Of a DNA stretch of 64,000 nt, positions 36,576 through 50,649 are shown piece by piece (within the stretch, counting starts at the first letter, position 1; every line of letters begins with the position of its first letter). The translations under genes were made by a program, and so were the position numbers. Under the pieces are notes generated by a model, which saw nothing but the letters and a program-made list of their open reading frames with translations, was not told the DNA's origin and searched no databases. The DNA comes from Turnera subulata (Eukaryota; Streptophyta; Magnoliopsida; Malpighiales; Passifloraceae): NCBI GenBank assembly GCA_028386065.3, contig JAKUCV010004518.1:1-64000 (forward strand), in the 5' to 3' direction.

Positions 36576-37960
36576 CTTACTCCATTTTTAATGGGTCAAT
36601 GAAGATAAAGGTAATATTCACATACTTCTTCGCCACATAACTAAACAGTCAAATTTTATTCGACAAAAAAAAAACAGTCAAATTTTAGACTGCAGGGTAA
36701 TGAAAATATCATCTCTTTTTTATTTAAGAAAAAAAAACAGCCAAGTCCTACTTACTTTCTCAAAAAGAAGAGTAGTACTATCTAATATTTAATTTCATGG
36801 CTAGGTCTGGAGGGATTAGGAATTAAATACTGAAACCAAACCCCAGAGTATACATATACTTTTGAGTTTTGACCTTTTCTTACCCATTCTTAAACTTGAT
36901 GCTACTAGTATTAAGGATTATTTTTTTTTAAACATAAGGGTTTAAAATATGAAAACATTGACGAAAGAAGTTGTAGTGATGACGATTGATTGTAGACTCA
37001 CTGCAATTTATTTTTACCAAGAGAAACCAATCCTGTCATCGAGAGAAAAGGAAGATGAGCGTCTAAATTCATTGTCAATCAGTTGTCAAGATGCAGAGCC
37101 TAGGTGATAGGTGTGGGTATCTAGGACTAGGAGGCCTCATGTTCTTGGTCCAGTACTGAAAATGACTGAACCCATCTATTTTCTCTGTTCAACTTTTTTC
37201 ACCTGATTGTCACATTTGCTAAAACTAAGTCAGTCTAATACACTACTTCCATTTGTTTTCTGTTTTTTGGTCAAAACGTGCTACAAGAAACTAGCCCATT
37301 GCAATAATTCCTAGGCATCATGAATCAACAAGACAGAAACGTAGGTTAAAGGAACTCCCATCCCAGGATTAGGCTGTTCTCTGAGAACATTACTCATCTT
37401 TTGAATAGGACCTGCCAGTTGTCACAGACACCCAACCACCACTCTAGGATATCAAGTATCGGTCGGGCGCACATGTTTTGTTCCAAAGACCAAAAGTAGA
37501 CTCTAGTTACCACCATACATGTGAAGAAAGAACGGGATTTATATTGAATGATTGTTCACCATTTGAAGGACTGCCTTCACTCTATGAAAGTTCTAAGCAG
37601 ACTATGGGCTAATGGGCCGAAGGGGAGGGAGGGAATCCTGAAAACATTCTAACAAAGTTCAGCAGTTTTTTCAGCACATGAATCTCTATTTATGCTTGTT
37701 TACTGGAAGACAATCGAACAAATATCATATGGCACCGCGGAATTACATAGAAAAATGAGAAAAGCAATAGTAACCCAAAGGCCAAAAGTAGAAACATCAA
37801 ATATAACCAAAGAAGATATATTCAAATTGACTGGAAAATAAAATCAAAATCTGTCACATGAAAACCATAAAATTCCTTAAAACAAACTACCACCATGCCT
37901 AAATTCCCTATACAAAGCAGTTGACACTTAAAACTTCTTCACTTCAATGCCAGAGCTTGC
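36576..37960. other. Spacer downstream of the C2-domain gene; no gene seen
   Basis: AT-rich and non-coding. The last few hundred bases (37700-37960) are probably the 3' untranslated region and terminator of the C2-domain gene. Confidence 0.5.
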
Positions 37961-40177
37961 TTAGTATGGTGGAGGATAAGTTCCAGGATAAGGACCTGAA
38001 CCAACAAAGAAGCAAGTGTTACTGTCTATGGTAGCAATAACACTGAGATGAATATAGGGACATTGAAGCAAATAAATTACCTGGAGGGTAAAAAGGAGCC
38101 GCACCTGGTGCTGGTGGATAAGCTGGAGGATAAGCAGAATGAGGTGGGTAAGGAGGATAAGCATTTGGCTGGGGTGGAGGATATCCAGCTGGTGGGTATG
38201 CTGAAGCAGGTGGATATGCAGAAGCAGGTGGATACGATGGGTAAGGAGATGTTGAATAGGCTGTAGCAGGTGGTCCGTAAGGAGGTGCAGAGACTGGTGG
38301 CGGAGCTGAGTATGTTGGTGCTTGTGGCGCTCCTGTTGCATATGGTGGTGCTGAAGGAGCAAAGCCCGTAGCCGCTTTCTGCAATATACAAACAGTAGTT
38401 ATAAGTAAAAAAGAACCAAGAACAGTTGAGATGCAAGATCATACAATATAACCATATATGCAACTAGAAAGCAACATAAAAGTATCTTACATTAGCATTT
38501 GCATAATGCATTATGAGGCGAACTTCTCCAGCATGCCTGAAACCAAACAAGAAAAAGTTTAGAATTGATATATCATAAGACAATCTCCGACTAAACAAAC
38601 CCAGTATTACTAAAATCTGGAGTGCAATAGTATTACTAGTCACGTTTTCCCTTGCATGCTTACATCTAGAACCTGATAGGATTACAACCACCAAAATTTT
38701 ATTTCAACCGAGTAATTATCAGATATAATATTTTTCCAGCAGCAAAATCCCAACTTTATAATCCAAACTCTGCCATTTTATACATGGAAACAACTCAAGC
38801 ACAAAACAGTAAACATTTTAAGATTCACCAAAAGATACAAATTGAATCCAAATTTGAGGCACCAGATATCAATTCGTATAATGATCGATCAACAAATCAC
38901 ACCAAGAACAGTATCTAATTCCGTCCACATACCAAGAGAAGTACCAAAGAGAACAAATCGTAAAATCTTTTCCTTGCAAAGAAAATGCCCATAGATGGGA
39001 GGAATATTAAAAAATAGGATCACAAATAGCACTATAAATTTTGAGCAGAAACATTCAGGAAGCCAAAAATCTCGCAAAGTATATGCTCACTAACAGCATT
39101 TGAGGGTGCCATCAACAATTCACAACTGACTTTATAAATGGCTCAAAGCGTTAGATTGTGGTGATGGACTAGTTTCATTCTAAAGTCACATCATATTCAA
39201 TTGTGCAAAAGAATTATGCACCCCTTCATCATTAAAAATACAAGGAATGCACTAAAGCTAGAACACATATGATTCTGTCGATGGCCTTCAAATAGAAAGC
39301 GTAACACCATTGTTAGATCAGGAGAAAATGGATGACACATAGCAAACATTTCAAGTTTGCTTTCTGATACAATAAAAGCCATTGATGCAGTGACATTGAA
39401 AGGACAATCAAACAAACTACAGTAGACAAAATGATTCTCACCTTCCAGTTTTAGTTTGAAGTGGCCAGGTGCAATCATCAAAGCCCTGCGACAGAACCTT
39501 CTGCAATTGAACCCTGTGCAGAGACACACCACAACTTAATCTTAATCAAAGTAGAAAAACAAAAATGACTTAATCCCCGTAAAACAACAAGTACACATAA
39601 AAAGCACAAGAGCTTTATTCTACTTATAAAGCTAAAACCACAAGAGTTCCAGGCAATTACTTTCCGCTGCCGATAAAATCATCATAGGTGAGAGTATTGC
39701 TGTTCCAGACCGTAACGTTAATCTCTCTAAGCCCTTCAATTAGTGTGAAAACAAACTTCTCTTGGAAAGTGGGATTTTTGCCACCATCTAAAACAAGGTA
39801 GAAAAAGAAGGATAAGACACCAACTTTAGCAAAATTGACATCAGTCTTCAGATCTAATAGCATCCAAAACAATAAAAGAAACAGAGACGATGCAAACCAG
39901 TGCAGGTTCTTGTTCGGTTCTTGTTGCTACCATATTCAACACAAACATAGGGATCCTGCCTCGAAATCCATTCAGTGTCTTTCAATTTAGAGCACCCAAC
40001 AACTGGAAACAGCAACAGCAAACACAACAAGAAGAAAGAAAATATTTTCACAACAAAATCCAATAAAGAAACAACAACCCGGAAAGAAAAAAAAAGAAAG
40101 AAGAAAAACAGCAAAAGGGTATGCGATCAAATACCTGTAACTTCAAGAAGCTGGCCCTGGATACCAGAAACCGACAT
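37961..40177 (-). CDS. C2-domain protein with Pro/Tyr-rich tail (SRC2-like)
   Basis: Seven exons by GT-AG signals with continuous frame: 40177-40135, 40002-39898, 39787-39661, 39513-39442, 38536-38491, 38378-38081, 37995-37961, giving 241 residues. Residues about 5-125 form a single C2 domain ('GQLLEVT', 'SRQDPYVCVEY', 'GGKNPTFQEKFVF', 'INVTVWNSN', 'DDFIGSG', 'HAGEVRLIMHYA'). C2 domains bind membranes, often with Ca2+. Here the first loop keeps Asp residues, but the loop usually starting W-D reads W-N-S-N, so Ca2+ binding may be weak or partial. The tail is a run of YPP/AYPPA/YPPxxPN repeats, as in SRC2-like and other small plant C2 proteins linked to stress responses. Partner and membrane target are not visible in the sequence. 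Confidence 0.92.
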
Positions 40178-40260
40178 GGCAGAAGACGGATAGAATTGCG
40201 CTTGGGAGGGTTGAAGATGTGAGAATTGGGAATACATTGAATTCGTAGCACAAACACTTT

Positions 40261-40268
40261 TTTATATA
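40261..40268 (-). promoter_or_regulatory. TATA box of the C2-domain gene
   Basis: The minus strand reads TATATAAA, 84 bases upstream of the start codon. Confidence 0.6.
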
Positions 40269-40319
40269 CGTCCTTGTCTCGAACCAAAATGGAAGACTTG
40301 TACCAAGTCCACGTTAATA

Positions 40320-42195
40320 ATTAAAAGCACACGGTTTACACACTATGGACCCCCTCTGATTCCGGCTTAACTCTCTTCTTTCTTTCTTTCTTTCTCTCAA
40401 TATTTCTGTATTCTGTGTATCTATATATTGCAAGTTTTGAGAAGGGTGGTTCTCTTGAGGATGAAGGATTTTGTGGGATCTTCTGGGTGGTTTCCTGGCT
40501 TTTGCCCGTTACCTGGGTTCTTTTTTGCCTTAATAGTTTTTGTATTAGCTTCCCTTGTTTATGTATGTTCTCGTTTACCGTTTTTGTTACAGAGAAGAAA
40601 ACTTCTTCTTGTGTCTTTTTTTTTTTCACAGTTTTGGTAAAGCGCGTAGATGTTATAGGCGGTAACCTTGGGATTTTGTCTCCTCACGCCCCTTGTTATA
40701 AATGTTTTACGCGCCTTCTTCAATGCCACACCTTATGCTTATCTATTTATGTCATAAAAAATAAAAAGTGTGTCTAATTATGCTGGTTTTAGTAGTACTA
40801 TTAGCAGGGCCAGACTTGATTAGTTATTGCCACGTGCCACCAAAACAAGGTGAGTGACTTGTGAAGGTGGCATTCAGTTCAAAGTAAAGACTTGTGAAGG
40901 TGCATCAATGGCCCGTAAGAACCTAAGCCCGTATGCTTTAAACAATTGAAGTTGCTCTAAAATATATATTTTTGTTAAGTCAATCCATTCTAGTCGTCTT
41001 TTTATATGGGCTATATTGTTTGTGGACTTCGCTAATAATACAATGTCGAATTGTTTGTTTACCATCGCGACTGGGCGTTAACCAGTTGGTTGATCACAGC
41101 AGTTGATACTTAGTTGGCTGTTGAAGATGTGATTTCTCCAAGAGTTCAGCATGAGGGAGGATTGATCTGTAGTTTTTTTGCCGAGTGCTTGGTCTGTAGT
41201 TCTTGCATATAAGAACCTTGAATCTAATTGTTGTGCACATTAGTTGGCTTAGTTCCTTTTCTTTTAATTTTTTTTCTTGTTGATGACTTTATTGAGCATC
41301 CTGCTGGTGGTTCTACTAATATATAAATGGCTCAAGTAGTTCATTCAATACTTGGTCTTCCTTCAACAACAACTCAAGTTCGAGTTTGGGAAATAAAAAT
41401 CAATATGAACTGAATCAGTCGGGACTTTGCGAGTTTCTTCATCACCAGTAGTTTGTGGGAAAAAAGAAAGAAAAAGGAAGCCCCTCCACGGATCGCATTC
41501 CATCGGATGCAGCAAATGAGACATTTTTTTTTTATATCCAAACATGTGACATGTCTGATAAATTAAAAAAAAAAAAGCTCTTTTGGATAACAGAGTAAGG
41601 TCATAACAATCAAGGGCCATTATCATTGATAAAAACTTGTCTTAAGAAAATAAGAAAAAGAAACCATTTGACTAGCCAGAAGTCCCATGCCTTCATATTT
41701 CTCCATCCATTTTCCCCCATTATCTAACTTGGTCAAATATGTATCCCGTCGTTTTGTTGAGGAGCAGAAATATTCTAATTTGAACTACAGCTCAACCTGA
41801 ATGAAGGTCTCAAATCCAGGCCCCACAGCTTTTGAATAAGAAATTTAATAAATAGGCTGGAACTCGTAAGTGAACTGTTCACAAGTCCGAAGAGATTATG
41901 CGACTGAAAAACAAAAAAAAAAAATCTGGAGCTGAACACAGACGGAGAGAGTTGCACACTTGCCAATATAATAATGTACATTGAGGTTTCATCTTCTTAA
42001 TGAAAAGTATAAGAACAAATTAAAACAACTTGTGCGCCACAATTATTCTGGACTTTGGCCCGCTTGCTGGCAGCCAGAAGCAGAACTTGACCTTACCAAC
42101 GGAATGAATGAAATAAACATTACTAGTGGGTGAATGTCTGAACTTACCAATTTATGTACACATCTTTGTATAAGGGCTTTAATATTCCCTACGGG
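40320..42195. other. Spacer between the C2-domain gene and PTEN2; no gene seen
   Basis: A (ttctttc)n pyrimidine stretch lies at about 40377-40395. The rest shows only short frames. The last few hundred bases before 42195 are probably the PTEN2 3' untranslated region. Confidence 0.5.
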
Positions 42196-45100
42196 TCATT
42201 CACTTTCAAAGTCTTCATCGTCTCCAAAACTGAAAACGGATGCATCAGCTGCCATTGCTTTGAATTCACTTTCTGTGTTGTTTGACCCAAGACTCGGGAC
42301 AGCTCCCGCTACAGTATCGCTTTTTGGTTGGGAGCTGGTATTCCCTCCCAGGGAAAACTGTTCTGTTGCACGACTTAAGCTTGCAACTTCAACTGATTTG
42401 TTGTCAGATTCAGAAGCAGGGATCGCAGATGGGGCAGTTGCTCCTCCAGCAGAAGCTGCTTGGGCTTGTTTCCTTTTAGAAGATACAGAATCCTCTACTT
42501 CATTGTCTGAGAAAACATCATCTTTATCATTACTTTCCGGCTCCTTATTTTGGTTTGGAGTAGCTGCTGCAGGTGCATCAGCAGGGGCGGCAGCAGCAGC
42601 AGCAGCGCTTGAGCTTTCCGGCGACTTCTTTGCAGCCGTTTCGGGGGTTGATTCCACGGCAGCGGTGCCATTGTAATCTACCAGGACAACCTCGACTTGG
42701 AATCCTGGTGACGGAAGTTTCCTCTGCACACAGACCACCCAAATTATTGTACAATAATTAAGCATCAAGAGAAGTATCAGCAATTAATTCTTGACATTTG
42801 ACAACAGGATGGTGCCTTTTAACTACCATTTTTATCTGTTTTCAGATGACCCATTTGCTATCATCAGTAAACCAAGAGTTTGCAGATAACAGAAAATGCA
42901 GGCTGAATCTAGGATATTAAAACCATTATATCACAGAGTACAGGTTCAACTCTTACTACCTTGTCAAACCCATCAATATCACCAGTGTTCAAAATTTTCC
43001 TATTTTCCATCATTGTTGTGTTCAACCAACCATTATATCACAGAGTACAGGTTCAACTCTTACTACCTTGTCAAACCCATCAATATCACCAGTGTTCAAA
43101 ATTTTCCTATTTTCCATCATTGTTGTGTTCAACCAACTGTAAAAGAAAAAGCAGCAGTCAGTAGTACTTCTAAATCTTAAAAGCTTCCAAAAGGCTCAAA
43201 AGGCAGGAGATAGGACTACAAACAAGTAAAAATCTCCTTGGCGATCATGAAACTGGACTTTAAAGTCTCCAGCCACCTCTGTCAAACCAGGTTCCCCAGG
43301 CAGAGCAAACACCATAACCCCTTTCTTCGGTGCACTAAACCAATAGTCTTCTGGCTGCGCAGAGAAGCATATATCTGTTACTACACACTTCTGCCAAACA
43401 TGCAAGCAATAATAACTAAATCATGGCAGCCACAAGAGCAGCCAGAGATGGGTAGAAATTGTCTACAGATGAGACAGGCTAAATGATACCTACCGTCAAA
43501 TCCTTGGTTCTGGGATGCTTTTTGGTGGAGAAGAGAACACCTGTACAGAAGGAACATGTCAAGGACAATCCCGTTTTGCCATTTGGTATGGATTTGGAAG
43601 AGAGATGTCATAGAGGGTTTGCATGAACATTCCCAAATAGACGAGGAAACAGATAGCATAATGCATGTAAATAGATAGGTAATCAAACACACAGATGAAG
43701 CAAAAAGGTAAAGAAGGAAAAGTCCACAGATGACTGAACTAGGAAATTTTTGCAGTAACATGTCTGCCGCTGCAAATTTTCTAGAAACGATGTCAAAAAA
43801 ACAATGGAAGACAAGAGAAACACACCACTGTGATTAGAGACAGTAATAGAAGGCCTGATCCAGTATGGACACCTATGGAGCCGAAATCCCCTAAGCATGC
43901 ACCTGCATCAAATGTTACATTGAGTGATTTAAGAAAACCAAGATTATTCAAGGAAACACCAAGAGATTCTTACCTACGGCCAGGCTGGGCTTCACCATTG
44001 AAGTAAGTTAGGGTGCGCTCAAAATATTTTACATATCTCTGCAAACCAGGAAAAGAAAAGATGGCCAGTTGGCTACATTGCAAGCACATCAAACATATGA
44101 AGTCAACTAAAAGTGTAATCACGAAAAATATGACGGCACTTCACTCACAATTTGACTCGGCAGAACAAGACCTTTCCCATCAACACATCTCTTCTGGTTG
44201 TAGTAGTCCATAGACTCCTCAGCTGTGGGGAAGAACTGAAGAGAGAAGGAAAAGCTGTCTATTGCTGGGAAAATCGGCAGCAATTATAAAACAACTGAAT
44301 ATTCTGGCAATCTCTACTTGAGAGACCTTACCTTTAAGTATAGGAGAAGGCTAGAAATCATCAATCCTGTTCTTGCCATCCCAGCCTTACAGTGCACAAC
44401 TACAACATTCTCAATATCCTCCTTCAGCCATGAATAAGCACTTTGACAAAATGATATTATCAGCTGAATTGGGGGGCAATTATGGTCATCAAATGGAAAA
44501 CTTGCCACCTGACAGAAGAAGAGGGTTAAAAGAATTTAAGAATCCAGCAATCGAGTTTTTCACCCAACAAGACACATGATTGTGCTTAAAATGATCTGAG
44601 ACGATATGGAAAGGAAAGCCTCATCCTCACCTTTCCTTCAAACAATGATGCATCATACAGCCTCTCAGAACACAGATTATATACTTTGTACTTGTCCTGC
44701 ACATAGAGTACATGTAACATAAAACAAAGTATCCAGCTACAGCAACAGAAAAAGGCTTTATCACTCCCAAAGATAACATACTGTCCCGAGTGAACACTAA
44801 ATGGCAATTTTAGTTTGGGAAAAAAGGAATTAGAAGGTTGAATAAAGTTGAAGCCCAGTAAGATCATTGAACATGTTACTACCTTGTGTTGAGTTTCAAA
44901 AAACTTAATCACTTCTTCCATGTGATTCCGATAGAACCCCTGCATCAAACAGCTAATGATTTAATTATTGGCAATACAACCGACTTGAACAACTGGGAAT
45001 CATTCACTGTGAATATTAACCATCTCACCTCAACATATCCAAAAAACCCAGAACTCATGTCACCAGCAGGAAATCCCATAGCAATTATATTCTCAGTGAT

Positions 45101-45850
45101 ATATGTCAAATCCAGATCAAATCCTCCTTCCTGAAGAGAAGGCACACAACTAAGATCATATCAACAAGAAATATTCGAGTTAGAAGAAGACAACATACAA
45201 CAAATAACAAACAATGAAGAGTAACACAATCAGAAGGTAAATGTGAATTATATTCGTCCCATTACCCTTGTAATTTCAGAAGCAATTGAATGAGGGTAGC
45301 TAATAGAAAAATATAAAGCAGAACAGAGAATACATCATTTGGAAATACTGACTCAATTCCTAACCAAAAGAGAGAATAATTCCACCTGGTATCTTCGCTT
45401 ATTCTGTGAAACAGCATGCCGAGCCTTGACCTGCACTGCCTTTACAGCATTCTTAGATGTATCAACCAAACCCTTCGTAATTGTTCCTATGAAACCCGGT
45501 TGGGAAGGCGTCGATGCTCCTTCAACAGTTTCCTCAGCCGGAGGAGATTTCGGAGACAGACGCAATCCTAACCCACTAGTAAAGCGTGCAAACGTTGACT
45601 TCCCACCAGTAGGTGAATTCTCTTGAGGGTTAGACAGTGGCTGGGGAATTTTCAAATTTTTAGCCCATGATGTTATCCCAGCTGCAGATAGCTTGGATGG
45701 CCCATCACTCGTAGCTTTATCCACCCCAGGATCAGCAGCAGCAGGAGCCGGAGTCGGAGCAGGAGCTGGAGCTGGAGCAGGAGCAGGGGCCGGAGGCTGT
45801 ACATCAGGAGCTTTAACCGATGCAGATGAATCAGCCGCCCCCGTATCCAT
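42196..45850 (-). CDS. PTEN2: PTEN2-type lipid/protein phosphatase
   Basis: Twelve coding exons by splice signals and frame: 45850-45386, 45130-45029, 44939-44883, 44696-44631, 44508-44332, 44235-44149, 44038-43974, 43902-43826, 43540-43494, 43354-43224, 43136-43067, 42723-42196, giving about 623 residues (Arabidopsis PTEN2 is about 610). The N-terminal 155 residues are low-complexity with an Ala-Pro repeat. The phosphatase domain starts near 'EGGFDLDLTYITENIIAMGF' and has the catalytic P-loop HCKAGMARTG (Cys nucleophile, Arg binder). The C2 domain follows ('RGFRLHRCPYW', 'KVQFHDRQGDFY', 'FQVEVVLVDY'). The tail is acidic and Ser-rich, ending 'FGDDEDFESE'. Family members remove phosphate from 3-phosphoinositides and from proteins. 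A small exon (70 bp) is tandemly duplicated in intron 11. Confidence 0.96.
42921..43137. repeat. 107-bp tandem duplication covering PTEN2 exon 11
   Basis: 42921-43030 and 43028-43137 are the same sequence, sharing a 3-bp aac overlap at the join. Each copy contains the full 70-bp exon 11 sequence and its 5' splice site. Only the gene-proximal copy (43067-43136) keeps the CAG acceptor; the other copy (42960-43029) is preceded by aatg. Confidence 0.95.
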
Positions 45851-45863
45851 TCCTCAAATCCTT

Positions 45864-46440
45864 ACTGTGGAACAATGTTCAATAAGCAGGCATAAAAGAG
45901 GACCCCACTTGTATTCCACTACGGAATGAAAAACAAACTGCAGGTAGAAAAGAAATGCAGGTGAACATCGTGGAAATTAGTTCAGTAACCCAAATAAATA
46001 AACCGAAGCATACTAGAGGAGATCAAAATGTGAAAGATCAGACAGCATTGCACTTGCAGAAACAGCAAAATGACTATTTCCAGACGGATTTTAGCTTCTT
46101 CCACTCCCATTTCAGAGTCTAAAAACTCTAGGTATCAGTAATTAATTAGGGTTTTTGGACACAACAGAAAGAGACAAGTGTCGAGAAAGGAAAACTCGGC
46201 AACAGGAATTAAGAGAAAGAGAGCAAAATTAAACCAGGGAAATGAATCTAAGCAACGAGAGCAACTAGAGTCGAGGCACGGAAAGAGGAATAAGGGAGTG
46301 GATACATAAATTAAGAAAATTAAAAATAATTGAAGGATTTGGGATCTACGGCCGTGATCTTACCTTGATTCAGAATCTAGGGGAGAAGATACACCGCGAG
46401 AAATCAGTGGAGAGGAGCTGGATAGGTTAGGGTTTTGGAG
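45864..46440 (-). promoter_or_regulatory. PTEN2 5' leader with an intron
   Basis: A leader exon probably ends at 46364 with donor CAAG/GTAAGATCAC. A matching acceptor CCACAG lies at 45865-45870, followed by a 14-base stretch before the start codon at 45850. The intron would be about 0.5 kb. The upstream end of the leader exon is a guess. Confidence 0.6.
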
Positions 46441-47010
46441 GAGGGAGTGAAGTTTCTCTAATATTCAAATGGGGTAAAGAAGAAATGGAGGGGGATGGGT
46501 ACTTTGATGAGTGAAGAGGTGTTGTCTGTGTTTTGCGTTACTTACTTCACGTGCTGCGTTTGGGGGTCAACGGAGGAGTGTAACTGGTAGTCCAGACGGA
46601 GGGGAGAGATATAATAATAGAATCGGACGGTGTCGGTGAACTTGGATAAGAATATAAGGGTTCTCTTTTTTATAATGTTGGGCCCACTCCATCGGCCCAC
46701 CCCAGTCACAGGCCCTATCCCGGATATGGCTTTCTTCCATGGGACACATTGGTACATAATTTAAGTTTTTTTAAAAAAGAAAATATTCATTTTCCTTTTT
46801 TTTTTAATCCGATGGATTCTTTTTTTTTTTTTTTTTCATCATCGTATGTACATCTTGGAAGGAAATAGTTTAGTGATAAGCGGGCAATATTTTGGAGGAT
46901 GTGATAGAAATGAAATCATGTACATATGTAATGTAACTACACGTATAGTAGCATTATGCCATTGTACTTATTTATTTTCTGTCAAAAAAAAATTATGCTA
47001 TTGTACTAAA
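46441..47010. other. PTEN2 promoter side; no gene
   Basis: AT-rich, with T/A runs at about 46797-46805 and 46820-46837. No gene supported. Confidence 0.5.
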
Positions 47011-47214
47011 ACAATAATTCTTTTTATTTTTATGGTTGAAAGGGTGGCACCAGGCCTATATTAAGAAACTATGTTGGTGAAATAAATCTTGGTCTTGCCA
47101 TACTTATCACAATAACAATAATTCTTTTTATTTTTATGGTTGAAAGGGTGGCACCAGGCCTATATTAAGAAACTATGTTGGTGAAATAAATCTTGGTCTT
47201 GCCATACTTATCAC
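47011..47214. repeat. Perfect 104-bp tandem duplication of a LINE 3'-end remnant
   Basis: 47011-47110 and 47115-47214 are identical over 100 bases, separated by aata. On the minus strand the unit reads gtttcttaata...ggtgccaccc, closely like the 3' end of the LINE at 57250-57311 (atttcttaataataagccttgagccaccc). It is therefore probably a LINE 3' scrap that was later duplicated. Confidence 0.9.
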
Positions 47215-48239
47215 ATCACCATGAAGAAGAAGAGTTAAATGCGTCTGAAAGCAAGAGGAATAGAGAAACCCAAGTTTGCTAACCAATCTACTATAGTGTT
47301 TGCTAGGAAGAGCTAAATGAGTCTTAAGTAATGAAAGCAAGAGGAACAGTGAGGCCTACATTCCAGCCTTAAAAGGGCTATAGATGGCAGTCACCTGAAT
47401 TTATTTTGACATCTTAAGTGTTACCGGCGTGCAAATTTTGAGACAGGAATTTTGAAATTTCGCAATTGAAATGCTAGATTGATTCTTTCAAGTGATAGAT
47501 ATTTCTTTTTTGAGAGATATTTTCTATCCGACAGGTAACATGTTAGAGATAATCTCCTCAACTATGCTTTAAATTTGAAAAGTCAGATATAGATTATTTT
47601 TTAGATATTCATAAGTTTGAATATGTGTTAAGGCACTGGAATAACCAGAATAGCCAAATAAGAGCTGGAAAAATTAAAATCCACCTGCCCCAATCAAGAA
47701 GAAAACACCACAGGCAAAATGAAGCCAATGCTCACCTTCAGGCCCATACCAAAGTACACAATCATGATACATACGGCCGAGCATCAAAAGTGCAGGGCAG
47801 GGCTCCCCATAACACGCACGGTATGGTCATCATGATTACTGAACAAGATAGTCGGATTGCTATGGGCCAAACGCCAGAAATGTTAAATTAGGTGTGTTAA
47901 TAAGACATTAGCGTTAACGTCCAGTTGATCGAAACAAACAATGTTAAGTAAATGGAATGAACATTGTAAAATGAAGGGAGCAAACAGCTGGTGTATGTAT
48001 TTATATATACATGTTTAAGCAAGATCCAGTCAATCTGTAAGTTTTTCCCTTGTTGAGTCTACTACAGCAAATATGAAATGAATTGCAATGAATAATGAAC
48101 ACTAAATAGAAATAAAGATTTCTTTCTTTCGGGTGGTCAAATGGCATTAATTGTGCACGGCTAATTCAGGGAATCCAGCTAGAAGGAGTATTCTTCATTT
48201 GTAACCTTGCCCCCCATATTACCCCCGCAAAGTTAACAC
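47215..48239. other. Spacer downstream of the first RD21 gene; no gene
   Basis: No supported gene. The last few hundred bases before 48239 are probably the 3' untranslated region of the protease gene. Confidence 0.5.
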
Positions 48240-50559
<2,320 letters not shown>

Positions 50560-50631
50560 CTCGGGAGAGGGAGGCTTCTTTTTTTTAGGGGGGGTTTTCT
50601 TTTTTGTGTTGATTGGAGATTTCGGGTGTGG

Positions 50632-50639
50632 TATTTATA
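50632..50639 (-). promoter_or_regulatory. TATA box of RD21 copy 1
   Basis: The minus strand reads TATAAATA, 73 bases upstream of the start codon. The same TATAAATACC context is found at copy 2. Confidence 0.7.
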
Positions 50640-50649
50640 GTGATGGAGG

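Noticed and set aside
42134..42676. A 180-residue plus-strand frame
   Set aside because: It is antisense to the last exon of PTEN2, which continues the frame and splice phase of the preceding exons.
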